Origin: Cyclonatronum proteinivorum | GTDB lineage: Bacteria > Bacteroidota > Rhodothermia > Balneolales > Cyclonatronaceae | Reading direction: 5' to 3' | NCBI RefSeq assembly: GCF_003353065.1 | Contig: NZ_CP027806.1 | Span: 3,306,501-3,370,500, forward strand | DNA: 64,000 nt | Part shown: piece after piece, positions 29,301 to 37,281 of the stretch | Layout: every line of letters begins with the position of its first letter | How positions within the stretch are numbered: position 1 is the stretch's first letter | Notes under the pieces: model-generated | What the model was told of the DNA's origin: nothing | The model's database searches: none | The model's input: the letters and a program-made list of their open reading frames with translations, nothing else | Translations under genes and position numbers: made by a program

Positions 29301-29379
29301 TGGCCATTCATCTTATTCCTGAATAACATTCTGTATACCACAACTTATCGCAGCTTGCGGTATGCGTTCCTTTTATGGT

Positions 29380-29387
29380 TATCTTTG
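29380..29387 (+). promoter_or_regulatory. Bacteroidota-type promoter -7 element
   Basis: TATCTTTG fits the TAnnTTTG consensus of the Bacteroidota housekeeping sigma factor and lies 39 bases before the cysteine desulfurase ATG. A clear -33 TTG at the right spacing is not obvious. Confidence 0.5.
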
Positions 29388-29426
29388 CCCGTATCTGAGA
29401 AATCATCTTTGAAAAGCTTACAACGT

Positions 29427-30590
29427 ATGTCTGTTTATTTTGACAATGCAGCCACCACAAAACCTGATGAGCGGGTGCTTGAAGCCATGCTTCCCTACTT
29501 CAGCACGCACTACGGAAATGCGTCTTCGGTTCACGCAGCCGGGCGGCAAACCAGCGTAGCTGTTGAAGAAGCACGTGAAAAAATCGCGGCCTGCATAGGC
29601 GCGGAAGTCAGCGAAATCATTTTCACCAGCGGGGGCACGGAAAGCAACAACGCGGCCATCAATGGCAGCCTCCGCAACGGCAGCAAGCGGCACGTTGTCA
29701 CCTCATCGGTTGAGCACCATGCCGTACTGCACCCGCTTGAGCATGCCGCAAAAACAGGGGTACGCACCACGCAGCTCGATCCGGGTGCCAAAGGCTGGAT
29801 CAGCGCCGAAGCGGTCGAAGCTGCGCTTGAGCCCGATACTGCACTTGTGAGCCTCATGCACGTGAACAACGAAACCGGCGCAATCAACCCGATTGACGAA
29901 ATTGCAACGCTTTGCGCATCAAGGGGCGTGCGCTTCCACACAGACTGGGTTCAGGCAGCCGGCAAGCTTCCCCTTGATGTCCGGAAAACAGCGGTCGATT
30001 TCCTGAGCGTGAGCGCGCACAAAATACACGGTCCCAAAGGAGCGGGATTTCTGTACGTCCGCGGCGGTACAGACTGGCAACCCTGGATGGAAGGCGGTTC
30101 GCAGGAACGCGGCCGTCGCGGCGGCACCCTGAACGTGCCGGGCATTGTGGGGCTGGGCGAAGCTTTTCGGATAGCCTGCGAAGAGCGGGAAGCAAACCTG
30201 CGGCATACCGAACACCTCAGCACCCTGATTCAGGATAAAATGGCTGCCCTTCTGCCCGATGTTGCCCGACTTAACGGAGACCGCAGCCACGCTGTGCCGC
30301 ACATTCTCAACTACAGTTTTCAGAATGAAGACGGCGAAGCCGCAGACGGTGAAATGCTGTTGCTCAGCCTGGATATTGACGGGATTTATGTTTCCAACGG
30401 TTCGGCCTGTACCTCCGGCACCGTGCTGCCCTCGCATGTCCTTCTTGGCATGGGTCACAGTCCGAAGCTCGCGCTTTCCTCGATTCGCCTCAGCCTCGGT
30501 AAGTACAACACGGAAAGCGATGTAAATACCTTGTTTGAAAAACTGCCCGCCATTCTCGGTCGCATGATGACGCTGCCCGCGCATGACTAA
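29427..30590 (+). CDS. Cysteine desulfurase (NifS/IscS-like class V aminotransferase)
   Basis: A PLP enzyme that releases sulfur from cysteine for Fe-S clusters, thiolated tRNA or other cofactors. 387 residues from ATG 29427, where the family's usual opening MSVYFDNAATTKPDERVLEA begins; the frame is open further upstream but that part is not family-like. The PLP Lys is in SVSAHKIHGPKGAGF, the cofactor-binding His is in TSSVEHHAVL, and the catalytic Cys is on the loop NGSACTSGTVLPSHVL. No isc, suf or tRNA-thiolation partner is adjacent, so its acceptor is unknown. A promoter element is visible at 29380. Confidence 0.94.
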   Translation: MSVYFDNAATTKPDERVLEAMLPYFSTHYGNASSVHAAGRQTSVAVEEAREKIAACIGAEVSEIIFTSGGTESNNAAINGSLRNGSKRHVVTSSVEHHAVLHPLEHAAKTGVRTTQLDPGAKGWISAEAVEAALEPDTALVSLMHVNNETGAINPIDEIATLCASRGVRFHTDWVQAAGKLPLDVRKTAVDFLSVSAHKIHGPKGAGFLYVRGGTDWQPWMEGGSQERGRRGGTLNVPGIVGLGEAFRIACEEREANLRHTEHLSTLIQDKMAALLPDVARLNGDRSHAVPHILNYSFQNEDGEAADGEMLLLSLDIDGIYVSNGSACTSGTVLPSHVLLGMGHSPKLALSSIRLSLGKYNTESDVNTLFEKLPAILGRMMTLPAHD

Positions 30591-30651
30591 ACCCAAGCGG
30601 CTCGCCTCACCTCACTCCTGTTCACCCCCGCGCTGACTTTTCTTCCTTACC

Positions 30652-31089
30652 ATGAAAATCCGACTCCTTTTAGCAAGTCTCGCTTTTATCACCGCTTCGC
30701 TGCTGATGTATGGCTGCGGCACCGCCACCGTACCCGAAGCAAGCCCCGACAATCCGCTTGAAGCCTGTCCGGAATCTCCCAACTGCGTGAGAAGTACGCT
30801 CACCTTCATGCAAACCGCCGACAAGGTCCTCGAAGCCTCAGAACAAACGCTGCGGGATATGGGCGCCGAGTCGGTAAGTCAGGAAAACGGCGGGTTGCAC
30901 GCCGTATTCCGGATTGCCGTTTTTGGCTTTCGGGATGACATGCATGTTGCGGTTCATAGCGGCGCAATCGAAGAAGGAACGCAGGTTCACATCCGCAGCG
31001 CAAGCCGCACCGGCTACAGCGATTTAGGGGTTAATGCCCGGAGAGCTGACCATTTCTACCGGCTCTTGTCCGGCAAACTGCAGCCGTAG
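30652..31089 (+). CDS. DUF1499-family lipoprotein
   Basis: 145 residues with lipobox LLMYGC (Cys22), then the DUF1499 hallmarks: CPESPNCVRSTL at the start of the mature part and SRTGYSDLGVNARRADHFYR at the end. The function of the family is unknown; members are usually small secreted or membrane-attached proteins. It stands 61 bases after the cysteine desulfurase gene on the same strand and could share its transcript. Confidence 0.85.
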   Translation: MKIRLLLASLAFITASLLMYGCGTATVPEASPDNPLEACPESPNCVRSTLTFMQTADKVLEASEQTLRDMGAESVSQENGGLHAVFRIAVFGFRDDMHVAVHSGAIEEGTQVHIRSASRTGYSDLGVNARRADHFYRLLSGKLQP

Positions 31090-31300
31090 CCGTTGTCCTA
31101 TCACTAAAAATAACAACAACGCTAAGCTGCAAATGCGCGCGCTCAACCCTGCTTTTCAGCTTCAACTATCATAAAGATAAATCCTTCAATTCATATCCAC
31201 AGTTAAGCTCCGGTAATTTTAAACCGAGGGCTGATTTTAAACCGCTTCGTATCTTTTCACAAAACAGCTTCTTCCGTTTCGGAACCAACTTTTTTTTCAG

Positions 31301-31684
31301 ATGAAATCCTTTCTCAATAACACGCACAACCTGTGGAACAGCCTGCTGTTCATGCAGATTTTCATCATTATCAGCTATGTGCTGTTCATACATTTGCGCA
31401 TACTCAATACTGCTTTCTTTTTTATACCGGGCCTGATTTTCATGGTTTTCACCGTGGAAGGGATTTACCTGCTCTATCAGAAAAGTGAAAAGCCCGATGA
31501 AGCGCGCAGTTTTGGTTCGGGATGGTTCCTTTGGATTGCGCTGCTGTTCATCAATTTTGGGATTGTCTTCTTTTTCTTCACGGAATTTTGGTTTGCGGGC
31601 ATTTTTGCAATGGTCCCGTTCACCATCGGCTACCTGATTTATCTTAAAATTAAGCGCAAAGACCTGTTTGGAGCCGCGCCATGA
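31301..31684 (+). CDS. Four-helix membrane protein, unknown function
   Basis: 127 residues with four hydrophobic segments (FMQIFIIISYVLFIHL, FFFIPGLIFMVFTVEGIYLL, GWFLWIALLFINFGIVFFFF, AMVPFTIGYLIYL) and a short basic end. No family is recognised. Its stop overlaps the CoA-transferase start by four bases (ATGA), which implies coupled translation, although no functional link is evident. Confidence 0.7.
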   Translation: MKSFLNNTHNLWNSLLFMQIFIIISYVLFIHLRILNTAFFFIPGLIFMVFTVEGIYLLYQKSEKPDEARSFGSGWFLWIALLFINFGIVFFFFTEFWFAGIFAMVPFTIGYLIYLKIKRKDLFGAAP

Positions 31685-32814
31685 TTTTGGAAGGCGTCAG
31701 GGTTGTCGAGCTTGCTTCTGTGCTTGCAGGCCCATCCGTGGGCATGTTTCTGGCAGAGCTCGGGGCTGAAGTCCTTAAAATTGAAAACCCGCACACAAAG
31801 GGGGATGTCACCCGAAGCTGGCAGCTGCGCGACGAAAAACCGGAAAATGGCTGCACAAGCTATTTCAATGCCATCAACTGGGGCAAATGCAGTCTCGTAC
31901 TTGACGCCAGGAATGAGCACGACCGCACAGTACTGCTCAAACACATTCGTGCGGCCGACATTGTCATAACAAGCTTTAAACCCGGAGACGCGGAAAAACT
32001 CGGGCTCAGCTGGGAGACCCTGCAGGCTGAAAATCCGGCGCTGATTTACGCGGCCATCACCGGTTACGGTGACGAAGACGCGCGCACCGCTTACGACGCC
32101 CTGCTGCAGGCCGAGAGCGGCTTCATGTACCTCAACCGTGAGCCCGGCAGGGAGCCTTTAAAAATGCCGGTTGCCCTGATGGATGTACTCGCGGCACATC
32201 ACCTCAAACAACTCATCCTGATCGCATGGATTCAGCGTCTCAAAACCGGAAAGGGCTGCCGGGTTGATGTTTCGCTGTTTGAGTCAGCGGTAAGCTCCCT
32301 CGTCAATCAGGCCGGATCCTGGCAATATGCCGGGATTTCGCCGGAACCTATGGGAAGCGAACATCCGCATATTTATCCCTACGGCGAAAGCTTCTGCTGT
32401 GGTGATGGCCGCAGCATAGTGCTCGCAGTTGGCAACGATACGCAGTTCCGGTCGCTCTGCGGTCTTCTTGGCTGTCCGGAGCTGTCCGAAGACGAGAAAT
32501 TTGCCACCAATGCCGCCCGCTCCCGCAACCGCAACGCGCTCAGGCTTATGCTCGGAGCTCGCTTTGCGCAAAGCCCGGACGCGGAAAAGCTGATTCAGGA
32601 ATTCCACCAGGCCAAAGTACCTGCAGCGCTCATCCGAAACATACCGGAAGCCCTTAAGGCCTACGCAGCCAATCCCGCTTATGCCCGGCACATCAGCCCA
32701 TGCGGCAGCATGGAAGGATTACCGCAGCTCTCCGGCCGCATAAACGGGAAACGGGCTACCCGAAACCTTGACCGCCCGCCTGCCTATCCACAGGAAAAAC
32801 AATCTCCTGAATAA
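31681..32814 (+). CDS. CaiB/BaiF (family III) CoA-transferase
   Basis: 377 residues of a family III CoA-transferase, which swaps CoA between carboxylic acids through an Asp-bound intermediate. The family opening VRVVELASVLAGPSVGMFLA and ENPHTKGDVTRSW are present. The catalytic Asp is probably the one in PVALMDVLAAHH near residue 168, followed by KGCRVDVSLFESAVSSLVNQ. The acyl substrate cannot be deduced; no acyl-CoA dehydrogenase or ligase is adjacent. Coupled to the upstream membrane protein by an ATGA overlap. Confidence 0.93.
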   Translation: MILEGVRVVELASVLAGPSVGMFLAELGAEVLKIENPHTKGDVTRSWQLRDEKPENGCTSYFNAINWGKCSLVLDARNEHDRTVLLKHIRAADIVITSFKPGDAEKLGLSWETLQAENPALIYAAITGYGDEDARTAYDALLQAESGFMYLNREPGREPLKMPVALMDVLAAHHLKQLILIAWIQRLKTGKGCRVDVSLFESAVSSLVNQAGSWQYAGISPEPMGSEHPHIYPYGESFCCGDGRSIVLAVGNDTQFRSLCGLLGCPELSEDEKFATNAARSRNRNALRLMLGARFAQSPDAEKLIQEFHQAKVPAALIRNIPEALKAYAANPAYARHISPCGSMEGLPQLSGRINGKRATRNLDRPPAYPQEKQSPE

Positions 32815-32938
32815 CAACATCAATGTCCGGTCCCAAAGCTCTCTTTTTTGGTGCTTAGCAATTTTCTTCAGCCCGCACCCAATTCCCTGAAGCCGGATCT
32901 GATTTCAAAACGAACGTCATACCATCAACCCATCTGTC

Positions 32939-33757
32939 ATGTCATCAAAAGCAAACGCTCCTATCGGGATATTCGACTCCGGGATAGGCGGACTCACCGT
33001 TGTGAAAGCGGTAATGGAAAAACTGCCGCACGAAAACATCATTTATTACGGCGACACCGCACGGGTGCCCTACGGGATCAAATCTATTTCGACCGTACGC
33101 GAATACGCGCTGCAAATCACGGATTTCCTGCTCACACAGCAAGTCAAAACCATATTGATTGCCTGCAACACCGTATCGGCTGCCGCCAATCAGGACGTAC
33201 GCGCGCGGGCCGGCACCATTCCCGTTCTTGATGTGGTTGAAGCGGGCACAAAAGCTGCACTTAGGGCACAGGCAGCAAGCAACCGTATCGGCGTAATCGG
33301 CACCATGGCGACCATCAACAGTCAAACCTATGAGCAATCCATCCTCAAGGAAAACAGCAACAAGCGGGTTTATTCCAAGGCCTGTCCCATGCTTGTGCCC
33401 CTCGCTGAAGAAGGCTGGATTTCCAATGAAATCAGCCGCCTGACGATCGCTGAATACCTTCAGGATTTCCGGGATAAATCCCTTGACGCCCTCATCCTCG
33501 GCTGTACACACTACCCGCTTTTCAAAACCGAAATTGAAGATTTCCTGAAAGACAGCGGAACCGATGTTATTGACTCAGCGGTGTCCATTGCTGCGAAAAC
33601 AGAAGCCCTGCTTACCGAAAACGAGCTGCTTAACACCTCCGGAAAAACCGGGAGATTTGACTGCTTTGTAAGTGACAAACCACAGCGTTTCCAGACCCTT
33701 GCTGAGCGCTTTCTGGGCAAAAAACTAAACCGTATCGAAATTTCGCCTTTACTTTAG
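32939..33757 (+). CDS. murI: Glutamate racemase
   Basis: Provides D-glutamate for peptidoglycan by cofactor-independent two-cysteine racemisation. 272 residues, normal length. The catalytic acid/base pair is visible: Cys in LIACNTVSAAANQ and Cys in LILGCTHYPLFKTE, each in its conserved context, plus the N-terminal IFDSGIGGLTVVKAVMEKLP and YYGDTARVPYG substrate-binding segments. It is preceded by a 124-bp gap without clear signals and ends inside a hairpin. Confidence 0.96.
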   Translation: MSSKANAPIGIFDSGIGGLTVVKAVMEKLPHENIIYYGDTARVPYGIKSISTVREYALQITDFLLTQQVKTILIACNTVSAAANQDVRARAGTIPVLDVVEAGTKAALRAQAASNRIGVIGTMATINSQTYEQSILKENSNKRVYSKACPMLVPLAEEGWISNEISRLTIAEYLQDFRDKSLDALILGCTHYPLFKTEIEDFLKDSGTDVIDSAVSIAAKTEALLTENELLNTSGKTGRFDCFVSDKPQRFQTLAERFLGKKLNRIEISPLL

Positions 33758-33777
33758 TTTTTAAAGTAAAGGCGAAA
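33741..33777. terminator. 16-bp hairpin between convergent murI and M48 genes
   Basis: TTTCGCCTTTACTTTA and its exact complement pair across a 5-base loop (GTTTT). The left arm includes the murI stop codon. There is no good T-run on either side, so it may act as an RNA-end stabiliser or weak bidirectional terminator. Confidence 0.6.
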
Positions 33778-33789
33778 ACGAGCCCGGTC

Positions 33790-35739
33790 TCATCCGATAA
33801 GCGGCAACGGAATGTCAAGTGCTGCCGCAACCGCACGGATCAGCAACATTTCGCGCTCGTTGACTTCCGAGTCGGCACATACGGCATGGGCGGCTAAGTC
33901 GAGAATAATGCGGCGAACCTCGCCCGATGAAGCCGAAAGCTCTTCAAGCGCCTGCTCCAGTGAAGCCCCCGTGCAGGCTTCAGGTGCAACGAGCCGCACG
34001 GCCAATTCTTCCGTACCCGCCGCAGCATGACCTTCCGCCTGCAGACGGCTGAGTTCACCCATAGCTGCCTTAAACGATTCCTCAACGCCACCGCCTGACG
34101 CATGGCTCAGGGCCGACAACACAACTGAAAGCCCGGGAATAAGACTATCAAGGCGGGTGTGCCGGATTTCAGCTTCAGGACGAACGCCAAAGTGCGCGTC
34201 CAGGCTATGAACCAAAACCTGCCGGAGTGCAAACTCAAAAACGAGCTGCCGCCCGTCCGCTTTTATCAGCTCATCTGCGCGGCTTCTGAATAAACGGTAT
34301 TCCTTCTTATCAAGCTCACGCAGCGCCGGGATGGCCATTTCAACCAGCGCCATTTTCCGCGTACCGCTCAGGTCCTGCAATTCATCCGCAAGCGTCAGTA
34401 CTTCCTCCGAAATATCATCGGCTTTTCCGGTAGATAAAATCTCGAGTTGCCTGCCGCGTACCGCAGGAGTTTTATCCATCAACAGCGCATATACAAGCTG
34501 AACGGCCCCGTCGGTATTTTGGGTAGCTGTAAGGGCCGTATCAGGAAGGGCCTCGCGCAATTGCCGGGCCTGCTCAAGCTGTGTCGCTTCAAGCGTACCC
34601 GCTGCCGCAACAAGTACCTCCGGGGTAATAGCCGGAAGATTCAGCGCATCATGCCCCTTAAGCGGTCCGCGCGATTTCCCGGCCGCTTGTTTGCTTTGCT
34701 GATCTGAAGCGGCCTGTTTCCGGCGGGAAGCCGAGCCGGTTTCGGCTTCAAGCACATGCAGCGCATTCAGAGCCTCAATGCGCTTTTTTATAGGCGGATG
34801 GGTGGCGAATACGGCGTTCATCCAGCTTTTCTGACCGGTCGAAAAAAACAGATGGCTCATTTCCGCAGCATGTGCATCCTTCACATCCGAACCTTCGGCA
34901 TGCCGCTGAATCTTAGCAAGAGCCGAAGCAATACCCTCCGGATTTCGCGTAAACTGCGCCGCTGCGGCATCGGCCAGAAACTCGCGCTGCCGCGAAACTG
35001 CGGACTGAATCATGCGGCCAAACAGCACGCCGAGATAGCCGATCACAGTAAGCGCCAGGCCCAACGCGATAATCGCAAGTCCCGCATTGTTTTTGTTCCT
35101 GCCGCCCCCTATCCGCGCATACATCTGGGACCGCATCAAAATCATCCCCATCAGATGAATAATCAGGATACCGTTTAATATCCCGATAAGGCGGATGTTC
35201 AGGCGCATATCCCCGTTAAAAATATGGCTGAACTCGTGCGCAATTACGCCCTGCAGCTCGTCCCGGTTCAGCAACTCCATACAGCCGCGGGTCACCCCAA
35301 CAACCGCATCGCGCGTACCGTAACCGGCCGCAAACGCATTGATCCCTTTTTCACCATCCATCACATACACACCCGGCACCGGCACCCCTGAAGCAATCGA
35401 CATCTCCTCCACGATATTCAACAGCTTGCGTTCATGCTGATCCTGCGTGTTGCTACTCACCAGCCGGGCGCCCATCATTTCCGCCACCGCACGGCCTCCC
35501 TTCCGCAGCTGCGAAATCCGCCAGCCAGACCCCGCCGTAATGACGAGCAAAATCACAACGGAAACGGTAAAAAACAGCTCCGGCACCCATAGCGCCCCCA
35601 TGCCCGTACCCGCACCGGCAAAAAGAAACAGCAACACCACATACACCGAGACAATCAGCCCGATGACGGCAAGTGCATACAGAAAAACCAGTTTTTTGGT
35701 ATTACGACGGGCGTCGTCCTGTGCCTGAAAAAAGTCCAT
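33790..35739 (-). CDS. HtpX-like M48 metallopeptidase with TerB-like C-terminal region
   Basis: 649 residues. Two N-terminal membrane helices (residues about 18-42 and 50-75) lead into an M48 protease domain with zinc motif GVIAHEFSHIFNGD and two further helices around 195-245. QREFLADAAAAQFTRNPEG supplies the third zinc ligand. After residue about 350 there is a long soluble region not found in plain HtpX, ending in EREMLLIRAVAAALDIPLP, which resembles a TerB-like terminus. It probably degrades damaged membrane proteins. It lies directly downstream of lemA, a very common gene pair, though a terminator separates them here. Confidence 0.9.
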   Translation of the reverse strand: MDFFQAQDDARRNTKKLVFLYALAVIGLIVSVYVVLLFLFAGAGTGMGALWVPELFFTVSVVILLVITAGSGWRISQLRKGGRAVAEMMGARLVSSNTQDQHERKLLNIVEEMSIASGVPVPGVYVMDGEKGINAFAAGYGTRDAVVGVTRGCMELLNRDELQGVIAHEFSHIFNGDMRLNIRLIGILNGILIIHLMGMILMRSQMYARIGGGRNKNNAGLAIIALGLALTVIGYLGVLFGRMIQSAVSRQREFLADAAAAQFTRNPEGIASALAKIQRHAEGSDVKDAHAAEMSHLFFSTGQKSWMNAVFATHPPIKKRIEALNALHVLEAETGSASRRKQAASDQQSKQAAGKSRGPLKGHDALNLPAITPEVLVAAAGTLEATQLEQARQLREALPDTALTATQNTDGAVQLVYALLMDKTPAVRGRQLEILSTGKADDISEEVLTLADELQDLSGTRKMALVEMAIPALRELDKKEYRLFRSRADELIKADGRQLVFEFALRQVLVHSLDAHFGVRPEAEIRHTRLDSLIPGLSVVLSALSHASGGGVEESFKAAMGELSRLQAEGHAAAGTEELAVRLVAPEACTGASLEQALEELSASSGEVRRIILDLAAHAVCADSEVNEREMLLIRAVAAALDIPLPLIG

Positions 35740-35764
35740 GAGAAAGGATACAAGTCTGAATCAG

Positions 35765-35795
35765 AAAAAAAGCCCGCCCGGTGTGCCGGACGGGC
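35765..35795 (-). terminator. Rho-independent terminator after lemA
   Basis: On the minus strand GCCCG.CCGG / CCGG.CGGGC with a TGTG-type loop is followed by seven T. It sits between the lemA stop and the M48 start, so only read-through or a separate promoter would give M48 expression. Confidence 0.82.
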
Positions 35796-35841
35796 CGTGA
35801 AAATGGAATAAAAGCTGCGTTCCGCTTTGTCTGTACCGGGA

Positions 35842-36438
35842 TCAGGTGAAGGACACCCGTACATTTTCGCGCTCTTCGGCAGGGTTATCCAGCTCAAACA
35901 GCGGCGCCTCACGAAACCCGAACATGTTGGAAAAAATGATATTGGGAAACTTCTCCCGCTGCGTGTTGAAATTCATCACCGAATCATTGAAAGCCTGACG
36001 CGCAAAAGAAATCTTATTCTCGGTAGAAGTCAGCTCCTCGGTTATCTGCATCATATTCTGATTGGCTTTCAGGTCGGGATAAGACTCGGAAAGCGCGAAG
36101 AAGCGGCTCATCACGCCTGAAAGCTGCTGCTCACTCTGCTTCAGCTTATTGAATGCGTCCGGGTTCGTCGGGTCGGCGGCGACCTGCTTTTCCACCTGCA
36201 CCGCCTGATTCCTTGCCTTAATCACCGCTTCAAGGGTTTCACGCTCATGCTTCATATAGCCTTTGGCTGTTTCAACCAGATTCGGGATAAGGTCGTACCG
36301 GCGCTTCAGCTGCACATCAATCTGCGAAAATGCATTCTTATACCGGTTCCGCAGCGTCACCAATCCATTGTAAATACTGATGGCCCAAATGATGAACAAA
36401 ATGGGAATGACAACAACCGCTATGATAAAGATCGTCAT
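35842..36438 (-). CDS. lemA: LemA-family membrane protein
   Basis: About 198 residues from ATG 36436-36438 (MTIFIIAVVVIPILFIIWAI); an upstream TTG is less likely. A single N-terminal membrane helix is followed by the LemA helical core with family motifs YNGLVTLRNRYKNAFSQIDV, LKRRYDLIPNLVETAKGYMK and a later FPNIIFSNMFGFRE. The exact role is unknown, but LemA proteins are typically encoded beside HtpX-like M48 proteases or TPM-domain proteins, as here. Confidence 0.93.
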   Translation of the reverse strand: MTIFIIAVVVIPILFIIWAISIYNGLVTLRNRYKNAFSQIDVQLKRRYDLIPNLVETAKGYMKHERETLEAVIKARNQAVQVEKQVAADPTNPDAFNKLKQSEQQLSGVMSRFFALSESYPDLKANQNMMQITEELTSTENKISFARQAFNDSVMNFNTQREKFPNIIFSNMFGFREAPLFELDNPAEERENVRVSFT

Positions 36439-36870
36439 GTTTCTGTTTGATTTAGGGGAAGGAAAAAGCCCATCATACAAAAGGACTTACGAGCTGAATA
36501 TAGGATTTTTCTACTTCCTAAGAAAAACAGCTTTCTATGGCAGCGTCTTCTCAGGAAAATGCGTATCTAAATTAAGTTTTTTGTCATTATCTCTATTCAG
36601 CCTCAGTTCAACATCTCCCACAAAATTGCCATCATAAATAAGCCAAACGTACCCGTATCCGAAACTCGCAATGTAGGAAAAGCACCTAAGAAGTCAGAAG
36701 TTAGTGACTGAAAAACTGTGCCTGTCTCAGTTCCGGAATGTCAGATTAATGAAGTTAACGAAGGACCTGCCGCCTGCCGCTCGAATCCGGTGTCAGGCAA
36801 AGCTTTCCTGATGAACAATGCGGGTTGGATCCTGATTTCAAAACATCTATAAATGTAAACCGACCGACAC
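36439..36870. other. Intergenic region (about 430 bp) with a decayed element end
   Basis: No credible gene. AT-rich sequence upstream of lemA, then a roughly 22-base match to the end of the MITE-like element (see 36805-36826). Confidence 0.6.
36805..36826 (+). repeat. Relic of the MITE-like element end
   Basis: TTCCTGATGAACAATGCGGG matches the terminus of the full copies with three mismatches in 22 bases, but the flanking TA is lost (TG) and the rest of the element is unrecognisable. Confidence 0.45.
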
Positions 36871-37206
36871 TCACTGCCCACGCTTCATTATAAGATACCC
36901 GCTCAGGCAGGCGAAGCCGCCGGTAAGTGCACCTACCGCCCAGGTAATAACATACATCACCCAAACCGGAACTGACATGACCGCGGCAACCTGCGCAGAC
37001 ATGATGAATCCGTTCTGCCAGTCAGCCATCAGCGCGAGTACCAGCCAAAGCACGCCAACGCCTGTCATGCCGGCAGACAAGGCTTTTATCCCGCGGTCAG
37101 GACCAACCAGACCGGCAATGAAACAGGGGAAAATAAGGGTCCACCAGGGCAGAAAAAGCATAACCCCCAAGGTTCCGGGTACGATGATAAGAAAGGACGT
37201 TTTCAT
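36871..37206 (-). CDS. Small four-helix membrane protein, unknown function
   Basis: 111 residues starting MKTSFLIIVPGTLGVMLFLP, with hydrophobic segments at about 3-30, 45-62, 70-85 and 86-106 and a short basic end (MKRGQ). No family is recognised. It lies 75 bases before the penicillin acylase-like gene start and is transcribed away from it in the same (minus) direction, as the downstream gene. Confidence 0.6.
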   Translation of the reverse strand: MKTSFLIIVPGTLGVMLFLPWWTLIFPCFIAGLVGPDRGIKALSAGMTGVGVLWLVLALMADWQNGFIMSAQVAAVMSVPVWVMYVITWAVGALTGGFACLSGYLIMKRGQ

Positions 37207-37281
37207 GATGTATTCAGATCAGATCAAAATTTGGTAGTAGTGAATGGGACATTTGAAAGCGCGATGAGCTCCTGAGCCATG

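Noticed and set aside
29065-29307. 80-codon minus-strand frame across the first dispersed repeat
   Set aside because: Low-complexity lysine/proline stretches come from the T-run and G-run of the repeat, and the second repeat copy does not preserve the frame.
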